Under the pieces are notes generated by a model. That model searched no databases, had not been told where the DNA came from, and saw only the letters and a program-made list of their open reading frames with translations. Below are positions 26,066 to 35,751 of a DNA stretch of 59,356 nt, in pieces (within the stretch, counting starts at the first letter, position 1; each line of letters starts with the position of its first letter). Position numbers and translations under genes: made by a program. Origin of the DNA: Streptomyces sp. NK08204. Its GTDB lineage: Bacteria > Actinomycetota > Actinomycetes > Streptomycetales > Streptomycetaceae. The stretch lies in contig NZ_JAINVF010000035.1 of NCBI RefSeq assembly GCF_020400585.1, positions 1 to 59,356 of the forward strand. The letters run 5' to 3'.

Positions 26066-26908
26066 ATGAGCGCGAACGACAGCCCTGCGAACCGGTTGCA
26101 GGCGCTCTTCGAGGGGCACCGGCTCACGCCGACCCAGCGGCGCATCGCGCACAGCATGGTGCGCCGGGCCGCCGACGTGCCGTTCCTGTCCAGCGTCGAG
26201 CTGGCCGAACTGGCCGGGGTCAGCCAGCCCTCGGTGACCCGGTTCGCCGTCGCCCTCGGCTTCGACGGCTACCCCGCGCTGCGCAAGCACCTGCGCGAGG
26301 TCGTGCCCGTCGAACCGGCCGCCGAGGCGGGCTCGCACAACGAGTACCAGCAGGCCGTCGAGGTGGAGATCGAGAACCTGAAGCACCTCGCCGAGCTGCT
26401 CGCCGACCCGCGCCCGGTGCAGCAGGCGGGCCGTGTGCTGGCCGCCTCCCGCCCGCTGCCCGTCCTCGGGCTGCGCGCCGCCGCCTCGCAGGCGTACGGC
26501 TTCGCGTACTTCGCCGCCAAGGTCCACCCGGACGTCCGGCTGCTCGACGAGGGCGGCACGATGATCCAGGACCGCATCGACGCGGCCGTCCGCGCGGGCG
26601 CCTCCGCGCTGCTGTGCTTCGCCCTGCCCCGGCACCCGCGCGAGGTCGTCGACACCCTCGCCTACGCCAAGGACGCCGGCCTGGCCGTCGTCACGGTCGC
26701 CGACTCCGCGTTCGCGCCGGTCGCCAAGTACTCCGACCTGCTGCTGCCCGCCGCCGTCGGCACCGGCCTCGCCTTCGACACCGCCTGCGCGCCGATGCTG
26801 CTCGGCCGGGTGCTGCTGGAGGCGATCTGCGACGACCTGCCCGACGCGCAGGCCCGCTTGGAGCAGTTCGACGCCAACGCGGCGGCGCGGGGCCTGTTCG
26901 TGGACTGA
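26066..26908 (+). CDS. MurR/RpiR family transcriptional regulator
   Basis: 280 residues. N-terminal HTH_6 domain (about 1-80) with LTPTQRRIAHSMVRRAADVPFLSSVELAELAGVSQPSVTRFAVALGFDGYPALRKHL, and a C-terminal SIS sugar-isomerase-like domain (about 120-260) with LGLRAAASQAYGFAYFAAKV and DSAFAPVAKYSDLLLPAAVGTG. The family usually senses phosphosugars, but several actinobacterial members have other ligands. It lies 4.5 kb upstream of the hut operon with unrelated genes between; a shared 8-mer in both promoters is a weak hint that it controls hut. Confidence 0.9.
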   Translation: MSANDSPANRLQALFEGHRLTPTQRRIAHSMVRRAADVPFLSSVELAELAGVSQPSVTRFAVALGFDGYPALRKHLREVVPVEPAAEAGSHNEYQQAVEVEIENLKHLAELLADPRPVQQAGRVLAASRPLPVLGLRAAASQAYGFAYFAAKVHPDVRLLDEGGTMIQDRIDAAVRAGASALLCFALPRHPREVVDTLAYAKDAGLAVVTVADSAFAPVAKYSDLLLPAAVGTGLAFDTACAPMLLGRVLLEAICDDLPDAQARLEQFDANAAARGLFVD

Positions 26909-26972
26909 CGCCCGCGCTCTCACACTCGTCTCACCTTCGCCCGCCGGCTTCTCCGGTGATCTGTGAGGGCAC

Positions 26973-27528
26973 GTGACACGGGAGGCCGACGTGGCAGGCG
27001 GGGGACAGGGGCTGGCCCGGGTGGCCGTCGTCGTGAGGGCGGGGGCCGCCCTGCTGTGGTGGCTCGGGGTGTTCACCGCCAGGATCGTGGCTCTGCCGCC
27101 AGGAGTGACCGGGCGCCGGATCGGATTCCTGGCGGGGGCCGCGCTGTTCGTCGTCACCACGGCCGTCGTGGTGCTGGCGCGCCGGGGCCGGTACACCGCC
27201 CTCGCCCGCGGGGTCGTCCGTGCGGGCAGGGGCGACGTGCTCCAGGACCGCGCGGTGACCGTCCGCAACTGGGCCCGGGGACACCGCTGGTGCCCGCCGC
27301 CGGCGGCATGCTGCTCGCCGGGGCCGGCACCGGGCTGAGAGTGAAGGCCGTGTGGCTCGGACGGCGCGAGCAGGCCGGGGACATGCTGTTGTGGGTGCGT
27401 GTCGACTGGCTGGACACGCGGGGCGGAAGCCCGGCGGGCAGGCCGTCAAGGGCCTGCGCGGTACGGGCGTCGCGGCCGGCGACGCCGCCCCGGGCGGGGT
27501 CCGCCGCCGTACCGCCGCCCTCGTGTGA
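26973..27528 (+). pseudogene. Membrane-protein gene that changes frame twice
   Basis: Frame of 26973: a plausible membrane protein with two helices (VRAGAALLWWLGVFTARIVAL; FLAGAALFVVTTAVVVLAR) and a cytosolic part to NWARGHRWC. Near 27290 coding-type third-position GC moves to the next frame (GGMLLAGAGTGLRVKAVWLGRREQAGDMLLWVRVDWLDTRG). Near 27420 it moves again, to GRKPGGQAVKGLRGTGVAAG, ending at TGA 27526-27528 directly before the stop of the convergent gene. The start may be GTG 26991 (GGAGG 6 bases upstream) rather than 26973. Either two real indels (a decaying gene) or two sequencing errors in GC-rich runs. Function unknown. Confidence 0.6.
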
Positions 27529-27903
27529 CTAGACCTCCAGATCCTCCTCGATCTTCCGCAACTGGTGCCGGGCCATCGCCAGGTTGGCCCGGCTGGAGTC
27601 CAGGACCAGGTAGAGGAACAGGCCGTTGCCGCCGCGTCCCTTGAGCAGGCGGATCAGGTGGTACTGGTCCGTCAGCGTGATCAGGATGTCCTCGATCTCG
27701 GCCTTGAGACCGAGATGGTCCATCGTGCGCATCTTGGCGCGGATGACGTCCGTGTTGCCGGCGGCGGCCACGTTCAGGTCGAAACTCTTGCTGCCGCCCA
27801 TCGTGCCCAGCGCCATCCCGCTGGTGTAGTCGACGAGAGCGACCCCGGTGGCGCCCTCGATGGAGGTCAGTGCCTCTTTCAGCGCGGTCTCGGTGTTCGC
27901 CAT
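27529..27903 (-). CDS. Roadblock-like small protein, paralogue of 29279-29668
   Basis: 124 residues, last gene of a four-gene minus-strand cluster. Segments VALVDYTSGMALGT, EDILITLTDQYHLIRLL and FLYLVLDSSRANLAMARHQLRKIE parallel those of the first gene of the cluster. The predicted alpha/beta alternation fits a roadblock/LC7-like fold, but the sequence is divergent. No membrane segment. Probably a small dimeric adaptor. Confidence 0.7.
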   Translation of the reverse strand: MANTETALKEALTSIEGATGVALVDYTSGMALGTMGGSKSFDLNVAAAGNTDVIRAKMRTMDHLGLKAEIEDILITLTDQYHLIRLLKGRGGNGLFLYLVLDSSRANLAMARHQLRKIEEDLEV

Positions 27904-27913
27904 GGTGGTCCTT

Positions 27914-28429
27914 TCAACTGTCGGTTGCGGTGCGCGCCTCGGTGGCCGTGCCCCGGGGCGCGCGCGTGGTGCGGGTACGTGTGGATGCCGTCGTGGCGGC
28001 CGGGCGTGCGGCTTCTGCGGCGGCCTGGGCTGCGGCCCGGGCGGCGACCTCGGCGGCGTCGAGCAGCTCCCCGATCCGGGCGCCGGCCCGGCGGCCCTCC
28101 AGGTGCAGCCGGCCGACGTTGACCCGGTCCTGGGTGAGCAGTGTCAGTACGGCGGTGCGGCCGGCCGCGTAGGTGGCGACATAGCCCTGCTCGCCACGCA
28201 CCAGCAGCTCCCGGAAGCCGCCGTGTCCGGTGGCGTCGGCCACCCGTACGGACACGCCGAGTGCGGCGGCGGTGAGGGCCGCCAGACCCTCCGGGTCGAG
28301 ACCGGGAGTGTCGTGGGCGACGACGAGACCGTCGACGCCGGCCGCGAGGGCGCCGGTGAGCTGCGGCACGCGGGTCCGCAGCCGGTGCAGCTCGTCCTGG
28401 ACGGCACCGAGATCCTGTGGTGACACCAT
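27914..28429 (-). CDS. Roadblock/LC7 domain protein with Ala-rich tail
   Basis: 171 residues from ATG 28429. The roadblock/LC7 domain spans about 10-115 (GALAAGVDGLVVAHDTPG; LAALTAAALGVSVRVADATG; GYVATYAAGRTAVLTLL), followed by a helix and a low-complexity Ala/Thr/Arg tail (AARAAAQAAAEAARPAATTASTR, shown only in part by its repeats). In Streptomyces, roadblock proteins act with small Ras-like GTPases; no GTPase gene is present here. About 10 bp upstream of the next gene. Confidence 0.78.
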   Translation of the reverse strand: MVSPQDLGAVQDELHRLRTRVPQLTGALAAGVDGLVVAHDTPGLDPEGLAALTAAALGVSVRVADATGHGGFRELLVRGEQGYVATYAAGRTAVLTLLTQDRVNVGRLHLEGRRAGARIGELLDAAEVAARAAAQAAAEAARPAATTASTRTRTTRAPRGTATEARTATDS

Positions 28430-28460
28430 CAGCTCTCTCCTCTCGGCGGGGCGGTGTCGT

Positions 28461-29282
28461 TCAAAGCGCCTCCAGCGCATCCCTGAGCCTCTTCAGCAGC
28501 GCGATGTCGGGGGGATTGGTGACCATGAGCGGGGAAGCGGGGTGGGCCGGTGGCGGAGCGGGGGCGGGGGCGGCCGGCCGGACGAGTCCGGCTGCCGCGA
28601 GCCGTCGTACGTCCACCAGCGTGTGGAACGCCTGTCTGCCCAGGTCGCGGGCGATCTCCGGGGCCGTGCGGACGCCGTCGACCCGCTCCAGGACCGCGCG
28701 TCGGCGCAGCGCGACCGGCGCCGTGGAGACCGGGTCGGCGCGGATCAGCGGCGCGCTGTCGGCCGCCGGGTCCGGCCAGAGGCGGTGCAGCAGCAGACGG
28801 CGGCGCAGCGTCTCGCGTTCCAGCGCGATGACCGGGACCGAGGGCAGCGGGCCGAGGCGAGGCGTGCTGCTGTAGTGGAAGTGACCCGGGGTGCTGCTCG
28901 GCGACAGGGCGAAGTACCCGGCGTCGTACAGCGCGTCCAGGTGGCACAGCTCCAGGGCGCCCTCGGGCAGCAGCCCCGCGTCCAGCAGCAGCCGGGCGGC
29001 GTCGGCCGGTGTGCCGGCCTGCCCGGCCGCCCGCTGCCAGGCGGCCGTGGCCAGGGTGCCGTGGGCCGTGAGGAGCACGTCGAGACCGGGGGCGTGGGGG
29101 CTCTCGGCGTGCACCACCCGGCCCAGGGCGAGGTGCAGGGTGCCGTGCTCGCGGACGAGGACGCCGGTGGCCTGCTCCTCGGAGAGCCGCCGGAGCATCG
29201 GTGACAGCGCGCCCGCCGTACGGTCGCGTGCCGTGGCCTTGTCCCGTATCTGCAGCGGCGGCGGCGTTCCGACCGCCGTCAT
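28461..29282 (-). CDS. DUF4388-like regulatory protein
   Basis: 273 residues. The first 120 residues resemble the DUF4388/PATAN module (LSPMLRRLSEEQATGVLVREHG; LHLALGRVVHAES), a protein-interaction domain often found with roadblock proteins. The C-terminal part holds a winged-helix-like stretch (RVDGVRTAPEIARDLG-F-TLVDVRRLAAAGLV) and a Pro/Ala-rich linker. The ATG overlaps the stop of the upstream gene (ATGA), so the two are coupled. No catalytic motif. Confidence 0.65.
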   Translation of the reverse strand: MTAVGTPPPLQIRDKATARDRTAGALSPMLRRLSEEQATGVLVREHGTLHLALGRVVHAESPHAPGLDVLLTAHGTLATAAWQRAAGQAGTPADAARLLLDAGLLPEGALELCHLDALYDAGYFALSPSSTPGHFHYSSTPRLGPLPSVPVIALERETLRRRLLLHRLWPDPAADSAPLIRADPVSTAPVALRRRAVLERVDGVRTAPEIARDLGRQAFHTLVDVRRLAAAGLVRPAAPAPAPPPAHPASPLMVTNPPDIALLKRLRDALEAL

Positions 29283-29668
29283 CCGAGCACCAGCCGGGTT
29301 GCCATCTCGCCGAGCCGGATCCGGGCGAGGGCGAGGTTGCCCTCCTCGCGGTCGAGCCACAGATGCAGGAAGACGCTGCTGTCGAAGGACGTGTCCAGGA
29401 ACCGCAGCAGGTGATAGCTGTCGCTGTTGCTGATGATCACGTCCTCGACCGGCGGGCGCCCGTCCGTGCCCCCCTTGGCCGCGAAGGCGCCGTGTTCGGC
29501 GGCCATGCGGGCCAGTTCGGCGGCCTCGGCGGCGGTGGTCTCGTGGTCGCCGCCGGGGGCTTCCCCGACGCTGCCCAGAGCCAGTCCGCTCGTCCAGTCC
29601 ACCAGCGCTGCTCCCCGGGCGCCGGGCAGCAGCATCGCTTCCAGTAGGCACTCGTCGATTCCGGGCAC
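29279..29668 (-). CDS. Roadblock-like small protein, first gene of cluster
   Basis: 129 residues from GTG 29668 (GGAAG upstream). Segments ALVDWTSGLALGS, EDVIISNSDSYHLLRFLD and FLHLWLDREEGNLALARIRLGEMA match the 124-residue protein at the other end of the cluster, so the two are paralogues. The extended frame to 29821 is not supported by conservation or a Shine-Dalgarno. Function unknown; a signalling adaptor is the best guess. Confidence 0.68.
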   Translation of the reverse strand: MPGIDECLLEAMLLPGARGAALVDWTSGLALGSVGEAPGGDHETTAAEAAELARMAAEHGAFAAKGGTDGRPPVEDVIISNSDSYHLLRFLDTSFDSSVFLHLWLDREEGNLALARIRLGEMATRLVLG

Positions 29669-29784
29669 CGTGGCTTCCCTCCCGCGTGTGACTCCGGTTG
29701 AGTGACGTGACACTACGCAACGTGGGCGTGGGCGGCGAGGTCTTTGGCATTTTCCGTTGGAACATGCGTCCGGCGTACTAGTGT

Positions 29785-29812
29785 TGGTCAACTGACCACT
29801 GCCACCTGGCAG
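29785..29812. promoter_or_regulatory. Two adjacent palindromes upstream of the roadblock cluster
   Basis: TGGTCA-AC-TGACCA (29785-29798) directly followed by CTGCCA-CC-TGGCAG (29799-29812), in the 178-bp gap between the decarboxylase stop and the roadblock-cluster start. Candidate operator pair. Confidence 0.55.
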
Positions 29813-29846
29813 TTGATCCATTCGTTCGAGGTGCGGCCGGGGCGCG

Positions 29847-31250
29847 TCAACCGCTCCCGGGTGTACGCAAGGTGGTCAGCGCGGATGCGTGCGCCCCTCC
29901 GGACTCCTCCACCACCTCGGTCAGCCTCTGCGGCTCCCGTACCGTCGCGAAGGCCACGCCTGCCGTTCCGTCCGGCACGAAACCGTAGATCCCCGGCCGG
30001 ACCAGGGAGTTGTAGGCGTAGTGATGGGCGAAGTAGTACGCGCCCGTGTCCAGCGCCGCCGCGTAATCCCCCTGCTCCAGCAGCGGCAGTGCACGCGCCT
30101 GCGCCAGCATGTCGCCCGAGAAGCACGCGGGACCGGCCACGTCCTGCACCACGAGGGGGCCTTCCTTCGGCCGCCCCGTCCTGTCGTACGCGGCGATCCT
30201 GAGCGGCCAGTTCCCCGGTGCGTACACCGTCCGCGTCGCCACCTGCACCCCCGCGTGCGTGACCGCGATCCGCCGCCCGCCCGCGGCCTTGGCGTACTCC
30301 ACCCGCGCCACCACCGTGCCCTGCTCGGCCAGCAGTGAGCGGCCGAACTCGGTCACCAGCCCGTACCGCCCGTCGAACAGCCCCGGCACCTCCTCGGCCA
30401 GCACGCGCGCGTACTGCGCGTACGTCGGGGTCGTCGCCTCCGAGGCGAAGTTGACCGGCAGCCCCCCGCCGATGTCGAGCGTGTCGATCTGCCGCCGACC
30501 GACGCGCGCGTTGATCTCCTCCGCGAGCGCGTACGCCTCCGCCACGCCCCGTGCCATCAGCGGCAGCGGGACGCCCTGCGAGCCGGTGTGCGTGTGCAGC
30601 CGGGACAGCCACGGCCGTTCCAGATACGCCCGTACGACCCACTCCCGGGCCCCCTCGTCGCGCAGTGCCACGCCGAACTTGGAGGTCTGCGTCGCGGTGG
30701 AGGTCGCACCGATGGTCCCGCCGCCGACCTGCGGGTTGACCCGGATGCCGAGCGGCGAACGGGTCGGTGCGGCCCGTACGAGACCGTCCAGCCGGTCCAG
30801 CTCCTGCGGGTTGTCGGCGTTGACGGCGATGCCCAGCGCCAGCGCCTCGCGCAGTTCCGCCGGGGTCTTCGCGGGCGAGTCGAGCACCGTCCGGGACGGT
30901 TCCACCCCGGCCGCCCGTGCCAGCGCCAGTTCGCCGGGGCTGGCCACCTCCGCGCCGATGCCCTCCGCGTCCAGCAGCCGCAGCACCGGAACCAGCGGGG
31001 TCGCCTTCACCGCGAAGGCGTGCAGCACCGGCGTGCCCGGGGCCGCCACCGCCTCGAACGCCGCTTTCAGGGCCGCCGTGGCCTCCCGGATGCCGGTGAC
31101 GTCCAGCAGCCCCACCACGGCGGCGTCCGGTCCCAGCAGCCCCTGCGCCACCGCCCCGCGCACCGCCCTGTCCCGCCGGGCCGCGCGCTCCCGGGCGGCG
31201 TTCCGGCTGTCGTGCTCCACGCTCTCGTGCTCCACGGCGTCGTGCTCCAC
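29847..31250 (-). CDS. Fold-type III PLP-dependent amino acid decarboxylase (LysA/Orn-Dap DC family)
   Basis: 467 residues from GTG 31250, after GGGGGAGA. Alanine-racemase-like barrel with the PLP-Lys in HAFAVKATPLVPVLRLL, the phosphate-binding Gly-rich loop IDTLDIGGGLPV, an HTHTGSQ loop and the C-terminal beta-domain with GPACFSGDML (the active-site Cys-x-x-x-D motif of the family) and AYYFAHHYAYNS. It could decarboxylate diaminopimelate, ornithine, lysine or a related amino acid; residues do not settle it. The N-terminus is a VEHD/VEHE triple repeat. It is divergent from hutU. Confidence 0.85.
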   Translation of the reverse strand: MEHDAVEHESVEHDSRNAARERAARRDRAVRGAVAQGLLGPDAAVVGLLDVTGIREATAALKAAFEAVAAPGTPVLHAFAVKATPLVPVLRLLDAEGIGAEVASPGELALARAAGVEPSRTVLDSPAKTPAELREALALGIAVNADNPQELDRLDGLVRAAPTRSPLGIRVNPQVGGGTIGATSTATQTSKFGVALRDEGAREWVVRAYLERPWLSRLHTHTGSQGVPLPLMARGVAEAYALAEEINARVGRRQIDTLDIGGGLPVNFASEATTPTYAQYARVLAEEVPGLFDGRYGLVTEFGRSLLAEQGTVVARVEYAKAAGGRRIAVTHAGVQVATRTVYAPGNWPLRIAAYDRTGRPKEGPLVVQDVAGPACFSGDMLAQARALPLLEQGDYAAALDTGAYYFAHHYAYNSLVRPGIYGFVPDGTAGVAFATVREPQRLTEVVEESGGAHASALTTLRTPGSG

Positions 31251-31344
31251 GGATCTCCCCCGTCCTGTCGGGTTCCCTGTGCTTGACGGCTCGCTGTGCT
31301 TCCAGCCAAACACCCGCGGCGTGCGAACGTGCCCGGTCCGGCGT

Positions 31345-31370
31345 ATTGACTAGTTCTATTCAGGAAGTCA
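31345..31370 (+). promoter_or_regulatory. hutU upstream element, includes CTATTCAG
   Basis: AT-richer segment beginning TTGACTAG with the inverted pair TGACT...AGTCA and the 8-mer CTATTCAG (31356-31363). Plausible promoter/operator of the hut operon. Confidence 0.4.
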
Positions 31371-31407
31371 GGATGTGAATAAGCGTAGTAACAGGAGGAG
31401 GCAGACG

Positions 31408-33068
<1,661 letters not shown>

Positions 33069-33072
<4 letters not shown>

Positions 33073-34382
33073 CCCAGGATCAGGTGGGGCACGGCCGCCC
33101 TCCGGCGACGGGCGAGAGCTCGTCGCCGGGTGTGGGTCCGGCCGTGCCTCCCGGCCGCAACGCGTCCTCCTTCCATGAGATGTGGCGCGAGCTGCTGCCC
33201 GTCGGGCGGCACGCCGACTCCGGTGGCTACCGGCGCTACGCCTGGACGGGGGCCGACGGCGAGTGCCGGGAATGGTTCAGGGAGCAGGCCGAGGCGCGCG
33301 GGCTGGCGTACGAGGTCGACCGGAACGGGAATCAGTGGGCCTGGCTCGGTGACCCGGCCGCCGGGGACGCCGTCGTCACCGGGTCGCACCTGGACTCCGT
33401 GCCGGACGGGGGTGCCTTCGACGGGCCCCTCGGTGTGGTGTCCTCCTTCGCGGCCCTCGACGAACTGCGCGGCAGGAACGTCCGGTTCGGCAGACCCCTC
33501 GCCATCGTCAACTTCGGTGACGAGGAGGGCGCCCGGTTCGGGCTCGCCTGCGTCGGTTCCCGGCTCACCGCCGGGCAGCTGACCGTCGAGCAGGCCCACC
33601 GGCTCACGGACGGGAACGGGGTCAGCCTGCCGAAGGCCATGGAGGCCGCCGGGTACGACCCCGACGCCATCGGGCCCGATCCGCAGCGGCTCGCCCGCAT
33701 CGGCGCCTTCGTCGAGCTGCACGTGGAACAGGGCCGCGCGCTGGACCTGTCCGGCGACCGGGTGGGCATCGCCAGCGCCATCTGGCCGCACGGCCGCTGG
33801 CGGTTCGACTTCCGCGGCGAGGCCAACCACGCCGGCACCACCCGGCTGGCCGACCGGCGCGACCCGATGCTGTCCTACGCCGAGACCGTGCTCGCCGCCC
33901 GCCGCGAGGCCGAACTCGCCGGTGCGGTCGCCACCTTCGGCAAGATCTCCGTCGAGCCGAACGGCGTCAACGCCATCCCCTCCCTGGTGCGCGGCTGGCT
34001 CGACTCCCGCGCGGCCGACCAGGAGACCCTCGACACCGTCGTCGGGGGCATCGAGAAGGCGGCCCGGGAGTACGCGGACGCCCACGGCATCGACCTCGAC
34101 GTGGTCCGTGAGTCCTTCACGCCGGTCGTGGAGTTCGACCACGCCCTGCGGGACGAACTCGGCCGCATCCTCGGCCGGGACACCCGCCTGACGGTGCCCG
34201 TCCTCGGGACCGGTGCCGGACACGACGCCGGAATCCTCTCCGGCAGCATTCCGACCGCCATGCTGTTCGTGCGCAACCCCACCGGTGTCTCGCACTCCCC
34301 GGCCGAGTTCGCGGCCGAGGACGACTGTGTGGCCGGGGTGCGCGCGCTCGCCGACGTACTGGAAGGACTGGCCTGCACGTGA
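33069..34382 (+). CDS. M20 family amidohydrolase in the hut operon (allantoate amidohydrolase-like)
   Basis: 437 residues. Dizinc M20/AllC-type hydrolase with metal ligands in TGSHLDSVP, GGAFDGPLGV, FGDEEGARFG, ELHVEQG and the late SHSPAEF. The hydrolase domain is split by a lid/dimerisation domain (about 215-330). The GTG start overlaps the hutU stop (GTGA) and its own stop overlaps hutF, so it is translated with the hut genes. By homology it could be called allantoate amidohydrolase, but its position suggests it hydrolyses N-formylglutamate to glutamate and formate after HutF, standing in for HutG. That assignment is inference. Confidence 0.85.
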
Positions 34383-35716
34383 CCAGGGGAACCTACTGGC
34401 TGGAGCACGCCTGGCTCGGCACGAACACCGAGCCGGGTGTGCTGGTGGAGGTCGCGGACGGGCGCCTCACCGCCGTCCGCACCGGCGTGCCCTCGGCGCC
34501 GCCCGGCGCCGAGGTGCTGCGCGGGCTGACGCTTCCGGGGCTGGCCAACGCCCACAGCCATGCCTTCCACCGCGCCCTGCGCGGCACCGTCCAGGTCGGG
34601 TCCGGAACCTTCTGGACGTGGCGGGAGGTGATGTACTCCGTCGCCGACCGGCTAACCCCGCAGACGTACCACGCGCTCGCCCGCGCGGTGTACGCCGAGA
34701 TGGCGCTGGCCGGCATCACCTGCGTCGGCGAGTTCCACTACGTGCACCACGCACCCGGAGGAACCCCCTACGCCGACCCCAACGCGATGGGCGAGGCGCT
34801 GATCGCGGCTGCCGCCGACGCCGGTGTCCGCATCACCCTGCTGGACACCGCCTACCTCTCCTCCGGCTTCGGGGAGCCGCCCAACGACCACCAGCTGCGC
34901 TTCTCCGACGGCAGCGCGGAGGCCTGGGCCGAACGCTGTGCAGTTCTCAAGGAGCGGGATCACGCACGGATCGGAGCGGCGATCCACTCCGTACGGGCCG
35001 TGCCGGCGGACCAGTTGGCGACCGTGGCCGGCTGGGCCGAGGAGCGGCGGGCCCCGCTGCATGTGCACCTGTCGGAGCAGACCGCCGAGAACGACGCCTG
35101 CCTCGCCGCGCACGGCTGCACCCCCACCCGGCTGCTCGCCGACCACGGTGTCCTCGGGCCGCGCACCACCGGCGTGCACAGCACCCACCTCACCGACGAG
35201 GACATCGCGCTGCTCGGCGGCTCCGGTACCGGCACCTGCATGTGCCCGACCACCGAACGCGACCTGGCGGACGGTATCGGCCCGGCCGTCGCCCTGCAGC
35301 GGGCGGGCTCCCCGCTCTCCCTCGGCTCCGACAGCCACGCCGTCATCGACCTGCTCGAAGAGGCGCGTGCGATGGAGCTGAACGAGCGGCTGCGCACCCG
35401 TACCCGGGGCCACTGGACGGCGGCGGCACTGCTGCGCGCCGCCTCGGCGGACGGTCACGCCGCCCTGGGCTGGGAGAACGCGGGCAGCCTGACGCCGGGG
35501 GCGCTCGCCGACTTCACGACGATCGCGCTGGACTCGGTCAGGACGGCAGGGCCGGTGCCGCGGCTCGGCGCCGAGACGGCCGTATTCGCCGCCTCCGCGG
35601 CGGACGTACGGCACACGGTCGTGGGCGGCCGGCAGGTCGTACGCGACGGGGTGCACACGCTCGTACCGGACGTGCCGCAGGCGCTGTCCGCCGCGATCGA
35701 AGCCCTTCGCGGCTGA
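34379..35716 (+). CDS. hutF: Formimidoylglutamate deiminase
   Basis: 445 residues. Amidohydrolase-superfamily metalloenzyme that deaminates N-formimino-L-glutamate to N-formylglutamate and ammonia. HxH metal pair in NAHSHAFHRAL near residue 58, VHLSEQTAEN with the third His, and GSDSHAVIDLLEEARAMEL with the metal Asp. The FWTWREVMY segment is typical of HutF. The GTG start overlaps the stop of the M20 gene by 4 bp. It commits the pathway to the five-step route through formylglutamate. Confidence 0.93.
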   Translation: MTRGTYWLEHAWLGTNTEPGVLVEVADGRLTAVRTGVPSAPPGAEVLRGLTLPGLANAHSHAFHRALRGTVQVGSGTFWTWREVMYSVADRLTPQTYHALARAVYAEMALAGITCVGEFHYVHHAPGGTPYADPNAMGEALIAAAADAGVRITLLDTAYLSSGFGEPPNDHQLRFSDGSAEAWAERCAVLKERDHARIGAAIHSVRAVPADQLATVAGWAEERRAPLHVHLSEQTAENDACLAAHGCTPTRLLADHGVLGPRTTGVHSTHLTDEDIALLGGSGTGTCMCPTTERDLADGIGPAVALQRAGSPLSLGSDSHAVIDLLEEARAMELNERLRTRTRGHWTAAALLRAASADGHAALGWENAGSLTPGALADFTTIALDSVRTAGPVPRLGAETAVFAASAADVRHTVVGGRQVVRDGVHTLVPDVPQALSAAIEALRG

Positions 35717-35751
35717 ACCGGCCGAACTCCTTCGTCACCTCTGAGGACACC

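Noticed and set aside
27529..29668. A classic Streptomyces conservon (cvnABCD)
   Set aside because: There is no histidine-kinase-like CvnA, no DUF742 protein and no CvnD GTPase; only the roadblock element is shared.
34213..35751. Upstream extension of hutI
   Set aside because: It is an out-of-frame shadow of the M20 and hutF genes; hutI similarity starts at ATG 35752.
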